This document shows positions 1 to 12,344 of a stretch of DNA of 64,000 bases, in pieces. Position numbers and translations under genes: made by a program. The notes beneath the pieces are model-generated. The model was given only the letters and a program-made list of their open reading frames with translations, had not been told where the DNA came from and made no database searches. The stretch spans positions 102,395,338 through 102,459,337 of the forward strand of contig CM056744.1 of the NCBI GenBank assembly GCA_029851415.1. The letters are read 5' to 3'. Source of the DNA: Eretmocerus hayati (Eukaryota; Arthropoda; Insecta; Hymenoptera; Aphelinidae). Numbering within the stretch: position 1 is the stretch's first letter; each line of letters starts with the position of its first letter.

Positions 1-789
1 TCTGAAGGTCTGTGGTACAAAATGAAGATGTGCCTCAGACGCCAAAACGCTCATTTCCTTCATTTGTCAATCTTCACAAGCCTCGCATCACGACCGAGAT
101 GAGGCTGTAGTAGGGGCGATTCTCATAGTCATTTCTTGAGGTACAAATATTAGTTTCCACGTGGTTTCAATCCCAAAAGAATCGAAATTTTCGTGTGCTA
201 CACGAAAAATAATTTTTTGGCCCCGTTTACGCAAAAATAACTTTTCTCATTTTAAGCCGCATCGTCATGCGAAATCGAGCACACTATCGTTCTTGGGCTA
301 GATTTGTAGGTTTTTGGGAGTAGAACAGGGAATCATTTCTACAGATACGAAATATTCACCGCACCGAGTGCTGCATCCATTAGAAGAGCGATACAGGGAA
401 TAATGTATAATCGAAGTTCGCTCCAATGAATCATCGCTACTCTGACGCATCGATAGGCATAGCCTTGGGCGGAAATTATATATTTTTTTACATTATAATC
501 CATCACATATCCAATTTTCAGACCGATCGGTGAAGCGCCCCGCCTGCCACGAGCTAAGGCGTAAGCGAATTTTGGCCTTGTTCGGCCGAAAACTGCGATT
601 TTGTCATGTAGAAACGTCTCCCAGTACCTTGCTAAAGCGAGTAATAGACTCCTGAATGACGCAGAACTATCGAATATGAGTAGATCTGCGAAATGACCTC
701 GTGCGAGTGGAGGAAAGACCGCGAGTGTTCTTCTCTCAATGTGAAAACTGGCTTGTTCGGTGAAATCGTACATTTCGTGAGATTTGCCC
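1..789. other. no supported gene
   Basis: I see no convincing gene here. The longest open frame (339-791, minus, 150 codons) has no recognisable domain, no signal peptide and no splice context, and I regard it as chance. The stretch is ordinary AT-leaning intergenic sequence. Confidence 0.5.
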
Positions 790-800
790 ATATTTTAGCC

Positions 801-1375
801 AAACCAGACCTGATTAGACCGAACGAGACCGAGTTAGTCCGAAAGATACCGAATTAGACCAAACTAGACTCAATTGCACCGAACTAGACCGAATTAGACC
901 GTATTACTATGGTACGCCAAGTATGGCACTACTCAGGTACTAGTATCGTACTTTTGATCCGGTAATGCCCGTAAGGCATAAGTTCGGTAATCCTAGTACG
1001 GTGCTAGGATAATACTACTAGCACGGTCATTCTCGGACGGTCCTAGTACCATTATTCTCGGACGATACTATTACAGCAATTCTAGACTGTACAAATACGG
1101 TACAAGTACGGTCATGCTTGTACGGCATTAGTACAATGATTCTCGAGATGATTCTCATACGGCACATTTACGGTACTAGTACGGTACTTTTAGTATGGTA
1201 CTATAACCGTTTCAGACCAAACGAGACCAAACCAGACCAGACCAGACCAGACCAGACCGGACCGGACCGGACCGAACCGGACCAGACCAAATCAGACCAG
1301 AACAGACCATCCGTCTATCCATCCATCCGACCACCTACTGACCCACTCACTAACCCATCGACTCATCCATGACTC
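801..1375. repeat. degenerate short tandem repeats
   Basis: Several low-complexity arrays follow each other. About 801-905 is a degenerate repeat of an ACCGAACTAG-like unit. About 905-1205 is rich in GTACTA/TACGGTA units. About 1212-1310 consists of ACCAG/ACCGG 5-mers. About 1308-1375 consists of CATC/CCAT-type units. The open frame at 1118-1372 is made of these repeats (PDQTRPDQT-like peptide) and is not a gene. Confidence 0.8.
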
Positions 1376-2461
1376 ATACGGCGACCCACGATACTTCACC
1401 CCATTCACGTAGGTAACCCAATACGTGGGATCCCGACAGTTAAATTCAGTTGGGTCTCCAATTATAATTTGAGTTAGAAAACTGAATCAGACTGTGAGTT
1501 TTTTAGTTGGTGTTTCGGTTTGAGTTTGTCACAGATATTTTCCAAACCTCATTTAAGTGGCATATTCCTGCCCGGGACCAGTAATCCTGTTTTAGGTGCT
1601 CTAAGAATTTTGCCCTTGAACAACAATATCCATGCAGTTTGAGGTGAAATTGCCGAAAAAGATTCTTCCACGTAGGGATTGGTTAAAATAGGTTGTTTAG
1701 AAATGCCAGAAAATTTATAAATTCATGCTGCAACGCTGGTGCTTCAAGCGCTCGACTTCTCTGACCACGATTGAAAAATCAAGCGAATAATTGAATCTAT
1801 TCTATTTTATATGGAACACACCAATATCTCGGAAGTCCAACCCTTTTCTCGCTTGGAATGTTTTTTGAGATGACAACGAGAAGTGTTAGGAAATCTAGTT
1901 CCATTGAAAAGTCATAAAATCGTACACACCAGTTGTTTGCATTTGTAATTGAGTTAAAATTATTTGAATGAAATCTGAAACGAGGACACTTCCAGAGACC
2001 CTGACAATAATCCAGGGATCTTACCTTCGAGTTTTCTGGGGTTTTCTGGATTTTTGAGACTCACATTTTCAAATTAACGTAGAATTGAGTATTTTGCATA
2101 TCATTCTTGAGTTCTGTAAATGTACAGAAAATTTTGTTATGTTCGGTAATAGAAAACTAACTGTTGGATTGGATAAGAATGATTGCGCGAGCTGAACTCA
2201 GATGACACAAAAATTTACACCTGTCTATTATTATCGATACTGATCGATATGAGAATTTCGCCCCGTAAGTAGATAAAACCGAGTTGAGTCAGACATACGA
2301 AATGTCTCTAATCCGATCATCATCGCGAGTGAACTCTGGAGTAACAGAATCATGTCACTAGAGGTGCTACCTCATCAGACCTTCCCTATCTATCAAATCG
2401 TGGAGATTATCCTGGAAAAATAATTCCTTATTCTCAGTCATGTAGCTATTACTTTACTTAC
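1376..2461. other. no gene seen; tetraspanin intron or flank
   Basis: No coding exon could be recognised. The next downstream tetraspanin exon should encode the large extracellular loop with a CCG motif. It was looked for on the minus strand here and not found, so it probably lies left of the window. Confidence 0.4.
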
Positions 2462-2644
2462 GTAAGTCTGGGCAAGGTCGAGGGCAGCAGTAAATTGTTC
2501 GTGACCAGGTAGTGCATAACTGCGTTGCAGCGTTCTCATCAGACGGCTTTGGCGAACATCGAGATTGATTAGGTGAGGCCAAAATACCAGTACGACGCAA
2601 CCGGCACACTCGCCAATCACAAGCAGACCCAGCAACATGATGTA
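2462..2644 (-). CDS. tetraspanin, internal exon (TM3 and start of large loop)
   Basis: This is an exon of 61 codons, phase 0. It is preceded on the minus strand by a pyrimidine-rich tract ending TTTACTGCAG and followed by a consensus donor GTAAGT at 2461-2456. The peptide begins YIMLLGLLVIGECAG, a hydrophobic segment ending in a conserved Glu, then VVLVFWP. It continues into a helical stretch with LMRTLQRSY and ends PGHEQFTAALDLAQTY. That arrangement is typical of the third membrane segment and the first part of the large extracellular loop of insect tetraspanins, which are four-pass membrane organisers. The cysteine-bearing rest of the loop would follow in the next exon, outside the window. 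Family assignment is from recognition of the pattern; the subfamily is not determined. Confidence 0.8.
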
Positions 2645-4687
2645 CTGCAGTAAACAAGTGTCATTTTATTCATTTATTCGAGATCTCACATACAGGCTCT
2701 AGAAAATGCTATCAAACAGGAAGAAAGTCTACAACCAGTTTGCACAAAAATAAGAAATGAAAAATAAAAAAATTAATAGTGTGTGGCTTTTTTTTCTATT
2801 TTCCTCCAACAAATATATAAGTAGTTCTGTGGAAACTTTGAAATAATGTGTGCCTGCTCGCACGAACCCTTTAAACGCTTGGAAAAGAATTCGTAGAGGT
2901 CATTGTCGACGTATTTTTTTGGTGCTCTTTTCGGCGCAATCATTAGTTTGGTGATCCAGGGTCGCCAAAAAAAATTGTTATTTAAAAAGGGACCAAAATG
3001 TCAGTTCCGTGCGCTGTGTTTTTTCATTTTTTCCACCTTTGTGAGTGTAAAGCGTCGCGGCGGGGCTCGTTGAGATTCGGGCGGGCAAACTCATCAAATA
3101 CAATGCCATTGAGCACCAAATCTCATTGTTATGAGAGCCCAAACACCACTTTTTGCATGTGCGCGGAGCACATACATTTTGTGGCGCAATTGTACTTAAA
3201 ATTTTACTTCCTTAGTTTTCCTCGATAAAAGTGAATTTGCCTCATCCTAGACTCTTCCGTATCAACTTATTCTTAAAGTAAGTCATCAGGCGCAACTTTT
3301 TCATGCCTCAGAATTTCGGAAAAAATTGATTTTCATACTTTGCGGAGCTCTTTCCAGCGAAAATCTGGTTTTGCTAAATTTATTGGTCAGTTCCGTGTGG
3401 TACTAGTGCGACCAGTAAATGCGAGATTACGGAGTCCCTAGTCAGTTTTTTCAAAGTATCTGATGGCCAAATAAGAACCCCAAAATCTCAAGACTGTAGC
3501 TTGAATCGTTTGACCGTGAGATCAATTTTAGTGGCAAAATGTTAGGTTTCATTGTGCCACTCAAATGTCAGGTTCGGTGCGCCGCTACCGTGTATGCATG
3601 TTATCCTTATGGTACCGATGAGTCGACATTTTTAAATCCGTGTGCTAGTTGGATTATACATTATAAATATGTTCGAAAAAGTTGAAAAATATATGTCAGA
3701 ACCTTCCGAAGTAGGATTTGTGGTTGGCACATTATCGGCCTCCAAATGTTGAAGTTTCAACGAAACTACTCATATATTTATAGAGACCTAATTCTTGTGA
3801 TTTTGTGCCGACGAGACTTCCAAGAGCGTATCTGATTCCTTTCAGGAAAAAAATTATGCGCCAAAGAAAAGCTATAGTGAGCATTAAAAATGGGGGAATT
3901 CGACTTTATGGCGAAGGTCGAACGAGTAACAATGATTTGTTATTCAACGGCTTCGTTTACGCGAGTTATGACTGACTGATTAAAGATATCATCACTTCGT
4001 ACACACGAGTGTTATTATTGGCAATTCGATCGTCGTCTTGGCAAAATAGTCCTAAAACGATGGAGTTGGGAAAAAATTGTCTCAAAAAATATGTCAACTA
4101 TATTTTTTTGAACAAATGTGAAGCGTTTGAGCTTTTAAAAAATGAGCCAACAACCAGGTCAATCGTATCATACAGATAAAACTTTACTAATCTCCGAAAC
4201 AATATTCAAAGTTGCCATCATTAAAGCGCAGTCACCATGCGACCAGAACAATCGCGTCTGGTGGATGTCCCGTGATTCTACGTATTTTTCACGCCGAGCT
4301 TACTTTGGTTATATTGCCCTTCATGTTCGTACAGTAACTTTTTGATAGATGTGGCAATGCTCATTACAATTCATTCGCCGGTAGATTTTGCATTGGGATA
4401 TCTTATCACAGATAATACGTTAACCAGCACATGAAGTCTTGTCGATGGTTCGTCTTTTCGTTCACATTTCTCACGGTTGCACAACTCAGATAGGTTCCCG
4501 AAGTATCAAGCAACAAAAGTTTGTTTCGAAATCATACAACTTTTTCAGCGCAGTACTTCTCGCAGTAATCAGAGTGCTGTCCTTATATTGATATATTTTA
4601 GTGATTCCGAAGGTATTACATCACATATTATTTGAATTAGTTATTTGAATCAATTAGTTCATTTTTAAATCAAGGGATGTTACTCAC
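2645..4687 (-). other. tetraspanin intron
   Basis: This is the intron of about 2.04 kb between the two tetraspanin exons. The donor is GTGAGT at 4687-4682 and the acceptor is CTGCAG at 2650-2645. Both exons end in phase 0. I see no other gene inside. The small open frames at 2998-3228 and 4142-4345 look like chance. Confidence 0.65.
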
Positions 4688-4906
4688 TGATGCGGTGATG
4701 CAGCAATTGTGGAGGCACGAAGCCCAACAACCGAGTATGCCGATTATGGAGATGAGAAATCCAAGGCCCACTATTGCCAGGGCAAAATAGTAGAAGAGTG
4801 GCTGTTCCGGGTAGACATCGCTTGGACCCAAGAGCCGTGACAAGAGCACTCGTTCACTGTCCAGTAGTAGAAGGGCTCCTAGGGACATCAGTACGAAGCC
4901 TGACAT
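4688..4906 (-). CDS. tetraspanin, internal exon (TM1 to TM2)
   Basis: This exon has 73 codons, phase 0, between an acceptor (GATATTCCACAG) and a GTGAGT donor. The peptide starts MSGFVLMSLGALLLL, which matches the end of the first membrane segment. A short outer loop follows (about residues 17-36), and then FALAIVGLGFLISIIGILGCW, the second membrane segment. The exon ends SCLHNCCITAS. It splices in frame to the exon at 2462-2644, which starts with the third membrane segment. The ATG at the exon start is probably internal, because family members carry about 15-25 residues before it. The first coding exon should lie to the right and was not identified. Confidence 0.8.
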
Positions 4907-5920
4907 CTGTGGAATATCATGAATTTGTCGATTTCATCAGCACGCAAAAGTCATCCCGATTACTGCTTATCGTTATGAAGTTACTCAGTGAAATAAAGTG
5001 ATAGAAGGCGAGTAAAACGAAGAATTTCTGTGACTTCTTTAGAATTCGTCACGGATTGGCTAGATACTGTATCGTGAAATCTATTTGGATAACAGTACGC
5101 CTGTCTAGACTCAGAACCGTGAATTCTCTATTATTTCATTCCATTTGAGCAGAAGTAGTTGGAATATTGCACTAATGCGACGGGTCTCGTCTCAGAATCG
5201 TTATAAGTTATTTCTTGGAAAGAATCTGTAAAAATGGAAGAGATTTTACTCCCATTATCTGTTCTTCAACAATGTTATATTATCAACGATCCCAGGATCA
5301 GTGGCGCCGAAAATAATATATTTTCGTGCTGAGCGCGTTAGCTCGTTTTAGATATCAGGATACTTTGTCTGACAAGTTACGCGAGAGGGTCTGAAATGGG
5401 TTCGCGAGCGAACTACTAATATATTTTCTCATTGTGAAAACCCTAAAATCACGTTAAAACGCAGCATTTCAACCCTCCAGCGCCCAAAGTATCAGGGACA
5501 CAGGAATAATTTTTTCTTCTACTTGAAATGTTTCCACTTGGCTCCTAGGTGGGGGTCACGCACTGCAATTTTCTTAAAATATCAAAAAACATTAATTTTT
5601 TTGACCCATTATGCGCTTAAGATAATATATTGTATTGAGTGCACAAACGGATTTCTTTCTCTTAACAAGAGCGTTTGGATTTCCAATTTCCAAGAATAAG
5701 TTCGTAACAAAAAAGGTAACAAACATGGAACAATGAAAATATCAAAAAATTACTAAGTTAACCTTAACTTCACTCAACATGTATCCGAGTTATTAATTGC
5801 CGAAGTACGAAGTTACTTCGAACGCCTCATAGGCCCTGCAGGACCGACTTCATGTTCAATTACATGCCCAAAAACTTTTGGACGTAAAACCTTATTCCAT
5901 GCATAGATTCGAGGTGGGTA
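4907..5920. other. no gene seen
   Basis: AT-rich sequence. It may contain the upstream tetraspanin intron, but I could not place the first exon. The open frame at 4774-5001 (plus) is the antisense shadow of the tetraspanin exon. Confidence 0.4.
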
Positions 5921-6418
5921 CCGTACCATCAGCGTCCCCATCGGATGCTTCTGAACTGGGCCGGAGGCAGCCGACCACGTGACACGTGACTCCTCAAACC
6001 ATCAAACCGCGTCTGCTAGCTGATATTTGGTTCCTAAGAATCAAATCTCCTTGTCGCGTACAGGACCACGGAGTTTTATTGGTTTCAATAACATAAGTAT
6101 GCATATATAACACGGATCTTTCTGTTGGGAGTCATATTTTGCATCAATTTTTCAACAAAAGCACACGTTTGACTAGATGTATAGTCTCCGATCAAAAATA
6201 ATGCAAAATATGCCATACAACAGTGAGAGCTATGTTGAACAAGCACACTTATGTTATTGAAACCAATCGAACTTTGTGGAACGATTCCTGTATACGATAA
6301 GAATATTCGATTCTTGGGAATCAAATTTCAGCTAGCAGATGCAGCTTGATTTGAGAGGTCACGTGGTCGGCTCCGGCCCAGTTCAGAAACATCTGATGGG
6401 GGCGCTGATGGTACGATG
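5921..6418. mobile_element. foldback element, about 500 bp
   Basis: The left arm (about 5921-6103) is the imperfect reverse complement of the right arm (about 6242-6418). Shared blocks include GTACCATCAGCG, TCTGAACTGGGCCGG, CGACCACGTGAC, TCTGCTAGCTGA and TTGGTTTCAATAACATAAGT. The centre (6104-6241) is also partly self-complementary. This is the structure of a foldback-type or long-TIR non-autonomous DNA element. No target duplication was evident. Confidence 0.75.
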
Positions 6419-8389
6419 CCTGTGGGGTGATTAGATACCCAACATGCACACTAGATGGACAACAGTTCCAGCTCCTTCCCCGCGAGTGACGGTAAAATAC
6501 CTCAGTTAGTATATAAGTGCGCAAATAAACTTCATCGCCAAGCGTCCAGGGCACCACCTGCAATTCCAGCCCTGCTGATGAGTCCGGTTACGATGAACCG
6601 AGTTGTAGGTGGGGGACGAAACGCACGAGCCTTCTGCTCATAGTGTGTGTAGAGTCATTTATTAGTAGTGGAAACCCCTCAGTGTTCCCTACATGCCCAC
6701 CTCGAATACAATGGCGCGTGAGCTCAGTGGGGTCCCGTTGGACCCACTTATTGAATAGCTCAGCCCCTACACAATCTTCCGACTTGGACCATCCAAATCA
6801 CGGTTACCTTCAAGAGGGGCTCAAGTAAGATGTTTCAATGAGTATTAGTCCCTGGGGGACTATTTATATCTCTACATCAATCCTTATCGACAGCAAATTC
6901 ACTTTCTCATTGAGCATCGCGCGAGCGTTGAGTTTGATGTACTTCCAGAAATTATCCACGCGTTATGAAGGCCGCCGATCGTCACAGACAGTTAGCTTTG
7001 GACTAGAATAAATTAATTACAATGCACAATTGCCGTAATGTTGCTATGCAGCTTGGCAGTTGATATTTGAAAATAGCGTCCCAGATCCCTATTGAAAAAA
7101 AAATTGGGATGGATGTTACAATGTACTTCATGATGTTTTTCCAATAGGGATTTCAACGAAGTTTTCAGCACGAGTAGTGGAAGATATTATCATGAAGATC
7201 CCACATACTTATTCGCGACTCGGGGATCTTTTTCCCTTGGTGCACATGGGTGAAATTGATTCCCGCAGCTAGATTTCCGTGCCCCAAAATAATCGGACGT
7301 TGTGTCAGTGCATACTTTACTATTTGCAACTTCTGTGCGGGTAAAGAATTTTCCGCACGATTTTTTTAGATTTTGTTCCCCGTACAGCCGATGGAAAGAT
7401 AGTACTCGACACTCGGACTAGGTAGTTTTCGCATTTTCGTGATAATAATCGGAATCAGGGTCAACCTCGCCTTCGGCTCGGTCGAGAAAATATCACTTGT
7501 TGTGCGGGAACCAACGTTCCCGCCTTCGTATAGAAATGTATACTATTTTAGATTGATTCATGCTAGCAAACTCATTTAAGGTCGGAGCTGGTGTCAGTTT
7601 TGCACGATATTAACTTGACAGGGAACTAGTAGCTCATCTGCTCATGTAATGAAGCTGTGATAGAGATAATAACCTCTGGAAAGGTTATAATCAAGAGGAT
7701 GGATCAAAATCTCGAAGTCATTATGAAAAGAGCGATTAAAGTAATTCCAACATAGAACATTGATAATCTTGGGGGTTAGTCATAGCTCTCAACTTGCTGA
7801 AACCTGGACACTATTATTAATATAGATTTATTCATGGTGTTCAGCAGGATTTTAAGAATTACTGTGAACCAGGGTGAAGGTGGACCCAGGAGTGACTTTG
7901 TAACACTTTGTTTCGTCTACTCTCGATCAGGTCATTTTGGAGCATCGTGCAAGCTCTCAATTGACAGCTTTTGGATAAACCTACAAAATAAGTGCCTACA
8001 GAATGCTCAACCCAAAAACAAAAGTGTTACAAAGTCACACCGGTGTCTAAAACCAATCCAGTCTCCAAAGTCATTCCTGCTTACGGTATTTGAAGTACGC
8101 AAGATAAACACCCCTGAATCAGTCCAATTCCAAAGTAGGATGCAAACTAACCAATGCATTAGCAATGCATAATTTTTTGGTATGTGAACCATGAGTATAT
8201 GTTTTTCTTGTTAAAGATCTGAAATTTTTGTGGGCATGATAACTTCTTGAAAATACTGCCATAGGTAATGAGAATGGACGTAAAACTTGGAAGAGTTGCA
8301 TTTTATGGCATAGGTACTATAGGAATTCATCTCGACAGCCTATTGAGTCTCCATTATAGCCCTGCTCTCGAGCTCAAGGAAAATGAATA
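6419..8389. other. no gene seen; one short inverted repeat
   Basis: No supported gene. At 7892-7910 and 8020-8038 there are inverted copies of a 19-bp sequence (GTGACTTTGTAACACTTTG, with one indel) about 147 bp apart end to end. This is MITE-like. The open frame at 7834-8172 spans it and is not a convincing protein. A TATATAAG at about 6512 and an AATAAA at about 6524 occur without any gene context. Confidence 0.4.
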
Positions 8390-9155
8390 AGGTTAGTGTG
8401 CCCAAACTAATGCCAATCTCAGAACTGAGCTTTTGTTGACATTTCCTCTACAATTTTTTATGTTTGTTATATTAGAATATGAGGAAGTAAGTGAGTGATT
8501 TGAATCGACCCAGAAAATTTTGAGTGAGATTTGCATTTTCCGCTTTTCCCCAGCTACAAAATTACCAAGAAAATCGTATTCTGTAGAATCGGCGACAAAA
8601 TCATTTGGTTCAGTCAATCTTAACGTACCTTAGCGTATTCGATTAATTTCTTCAAGACCTCCGGGGTTCTTTAATTGGGTTTGCAAAACTCCGATCTCGA
8701 GCTGTTTTATGTGTAAAATATAGAGATTATTTGTAGAACAAGAAGACCAACATCGAAGTATACCCAAAATGCCCCCATGTGGTTATCTCGAAAGGGTTTG
8801 CCGTGTATGCCATTTTTACCTCTAAGAACGTGTTTATCACGTCAAAAGAGGTCGAAAAACAGTGTTTCAGACCGGTAAAAAGCTTCAAATGTGCGTGCAG
8901 GGCAATGAAAATGATTTTATACATTTTACTGCCGATTTCCATTGTTTAAGAGAGAGGGGGGAGGGCATATTGGGCACAACCTTTCGCGAACTCGCGAAAA
9001 ATTACTCTTTCGGAAAATTGTGATAGCTCAGCTCGGGTTGGTCAAAATTGAATCTACTTCAGGTTATTTTGAAGGTCTTAAAGATGAGCTTAAAATGAGC
9101 TACAGTACGTTGAAAAATATTGAAGTTCGTAGGCAAAAAGGCGGTACACTTACCT
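8390..9155. mobile_element. TA-flanked TIR element, family A copy 1
   Basis: The left end AGGTTAGTGTGCCCAA and right end CACTTACCT are terminal inverted repeats next to TA dinucleotides (8388-8389 and 9156-9157), the target preference of Tc1/mariner-type transposons. The body is collinear with 21136-22129: the phrase ATATGAGGAAGTAAGT, the block AATGCCCCCATRTGGTTATCTCG and the 3' block ending GGTACACTTACCT are shared. It has no transposase ORF. The open frames 8727-8942 and 8942-9259 are within it and not genes. Confidence 0.75.
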
Positions 9156-9275
9156 TACTAATTTCATTCACTTTTCCTTCTAATATAGCTCATATAGAAG
9201 ACTTAATGCAAATTTTTGATTGGAAATTTATCCAAAAAATTGTTTATGTGACTTATTGAGATCTTAGTCCTCAAA

Positions 9276-9506
9276 TAGTACATTACGCGTCGAGTGCTGG
9301 AAACATTTTCTCCTTCGGGAAACCAAGCTGGACGTGGGCGATGGCACCGTCCAGCTTGGTTTTCCCGAAGGAAAAATGTTTCCGCACGAGACGCGTATGC
9401 AGTTTTATACGTCTGTACGCAGAAACAGCTTGTTTCCAGGCCTCCTCGCTACGCGAGGAGGCCTAGAAACACGCTGTTTCTACGTATGGACGTATAAAGT
9501 TCTTTG
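9276..9506. repeat. double-hairpin dispersed repeat, copy 1
   Basis: A near-perfect stem of about 50 bp runs from ACGCGTCGAGTGCTGG to CGTCCAGCTTGG...GAGACGCGT, with a short loop around 9337. A second stem lies at about 9398-9496 (ACGTCTGTACGCAGAAAC paired with GTTTCTACGTATGGACGT). Inside it is a further perfect hairpin, GGCCTCCTCG/CGAGGAGGCC. A second copy lies at 19558-19744. No protein is evident. Confidence 0.8.
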
Positions 9507-12344
9507 AATAGGCTAGTAGCTAATTAGATTAGTTGAGCTGCATGTCACAGTTTTGAATAGAATAGGAGGTATGAGTTCAGGTCTTGCTGGAGGTATACTT
9601 GAATTGTAGCCATGCTGACAGTCTCTCGTGCAGCCCCGTTTTGACTCAACCCTTTTTTCAACAATGATAAAACCGTGATGCTCTGAATGCTATTGCGTTG
9701 CTTATTGACACTAAAATCATCATCATTTGAGATGAGAATATCATTTTTTATGACCACCAAGGAGAAATCGGCGTCCTACAACTCTTGAAAAAATGACCTG
9801 ATTTTAAGTCTAATGTAAAATCAAACCTTAATTATTATTCTCAATCGTTGCTAACTGTAAGTCTTTGGCTAATCTCACGAAGCTTTAAAATTAGCTCCAT
9901 ATCGACCTAATTTTTAACAATTTTTGCCAAATTGGGTATAGAAAACAACATCTTAATTACAAAAGCATACGAGAATTGAGTAGTTTTGTTCGTATAAGTG
10001 TGTCGATTACAAAGGAAGCACTAAGACAAAAGCGTGCGCCGGTATGATAATTCCTCATAATGCTATCATAAGTGAAATCTAGGACTCACAAGAAAAAGGA
10101 TGTTGGAACAACACATGAAGGCCTTTGGCAGGCCGAGACTCTCCTTCTCATCCATCTTATCAGCTCCTCCAGGATCTTTGATATCTTCGAATTATGAATT
10201 TGTTTCAGCTGCCTCGGTACCTCATCCTGTCTCCACCATGGTGCAAACGATCGTCAACCGATTTCGTTCATCACTCAATACACCTTATTCACTCTGCACT
10301 AATTTTATACTCCACTCGTCAGAAGTCATTTCACGAATCAATCTGAATTCAAAATGAATTCACCATGAAACTTGTAAATGGAGAGAAACAATCGAATTAG
10401 TAGTAAGAAAAGACTCAATTTGCCACTTTTTAACATATACACCTGGCCGACGCCCGGCATCGACTGACCGGCCACATTATGAGTGTGGATTATCTCTCGA
10501 GCGCGACCATTGGACTGAATACACACATTCTATATAATAATACCAAAGAGTAAAGGAACGCCCCACGCGTATTATATAGTTCCCTCGATATCGGCATCAT
10601 TACCACCGCAGCTTGAAAACGGAAGGAAGTTAGGTACCGCTCCCCTCGCGTCCGCGTCGTCGTCGTCGTACAGTAAATTCACACATATTTATCCCACCTG
10701 TACGAACGCAAACGATTCGAATGTACCAAGCTTCATGAATATATCCTGAAATTGCTTTGAAATAGTTCCGTATTTTAGTATATATTGAGGCGGACCCTCC
10801 CCGATCTAACACACCTGTTCGATGTTGCAGTACGCGCTTTTGTTAATTCGAACAAACGCGGGTGCACGCGATGTACTGATATATGTTACACACACACACA
10901 CACACATGTGTATGGACTTTTACGCGCTCTCTCGATTGCGTTGTAATTAGCTGAGTAAGGATGTATGTGTGTACAATGCCGATTTCTCGATTTATAAAAC
11001 GAGGTTTTTTCAGCTTCATTTTTCTTTTTCAACGGGTGACTTCGCGTTAAAATTATTTAAGAGGAGGGCCCTCTGGTCAAATTCTTGTAGATGTCGTTAT
11101 GTCGATACAGCTACCTTAGAGCTCGAAGAGTGGCGCTGCGGACGATAAACTGTTCTGAAGGTGTTTTCGAGTAAAATGTGAAAATAGTTTGTTTTCAACA
11201 CACGTTTACTGTGAAAGTGATAACTGCAGGCATTCCGTCCCAGAGTGCGAGAGAGTACAAACGCGTAATTTTGCACTTACAAAAGCCAAACCTTTTGGAA
11301 TCTCATCAGTTTGACATATATATTTATCAGATCCTCATAAATTTGCGCGAGTCCGATCGGTGGGACCCACGAAAATTTCTATCGTGCAATAGGGGATGAA
11401 GTGAATGATCAAACGACCAAAATGAGTGATTCTGAGATGTATTATTTAGCTTTTCAGAAGCACTCACTGATTCCTCGGTATTATTCGGGTAATTCGCGAG
11501 CATGGCTTGAATTGGAAACTTTTGTCTATTAGTATGAACCGCGAAGCACGAATGTACTCTACGCAAGTACGATTTCCTACTATCGTGGATCCATGAGATA
11601 GGAGTTCTTGTTTGAGATACTCTTCAACTTTTTTGAATACAAAAGAATTCCTCGCACAAGGAGAGATGAAAAAGATTAGAGGGAGAGTGGCTATGTCAAC
11701 CACTGACTCGGCGTGTCTTATGCTTATTTTGAGTCTAAATTTCTAATTACCTGGCTCTAGATCGCGTATGTGAGCTCATTTTGTAGTTTTTGATATAGAT
11801 TATCTAGACTAGGCGAAATTACCGCCATCGTTTGCAAAAATAGGTTAATGGAATTTTTTCGTGGGATCTTCTCCGGAAGACAATCCTGATCATAGAGACG
11901 TTTGGTCCCAAACCGAATTCCGATGCAAAATTGTTTAAACCGAAATTGTTCATTTCGAATTAAAACCAATTTTATGGGGTGATTTAAAGCATTCTGAATA
12001 AAAAGTTACTCTTGTCATTTTTCTCTAAAAGCCATCATTTCCGAGCTACAAGCATTTCAAAGTTGAAAAAACACGCGAATTTTGCGATTTTGAACGTTAA
12101 ATAAAGGCAAGTTCAGCTAACAACAAAGGGAGAAATCAATGTTCTCAGTGTCGGGATCTGTTCACTAGGGTCAAGTTCCAGTAGCAAATGTCCATGGTCC
12201 CGACTTACAACCTTCCGTTTTTCGAAAGTTTTCAATACACTGTTTTGAATGGATCTGAGATTGACTGTATATATCGACTCGCGATGTATATAGCTATACT
12301 GGCGGCTGTAGAAACAGTGCTGTGAAAACTTAAGTTAAAACTCA
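9507..12344. other. no gene seen; simple repeats
   Basis: No supported gene. It contains a short GTC/GAC repeat at about 10655-10672 and a (CA)n run at about 10890-10907. The small open frames in this stretch show no recognisable domain or splice context. Confidence 0.45.

Noticed and set aside
339..791. 150-codon open frame on the minus strand
   Set aside because: No domain, no signal peptide, no splice context; composition typical of chance.
6560..6610. CTGATGAGTCC, resembling a hammerhead ribozyme core
   Set aside because: The required GAAA after stem II is absent and the flanking stems cannot be drawn; only CTGATGA is shared.
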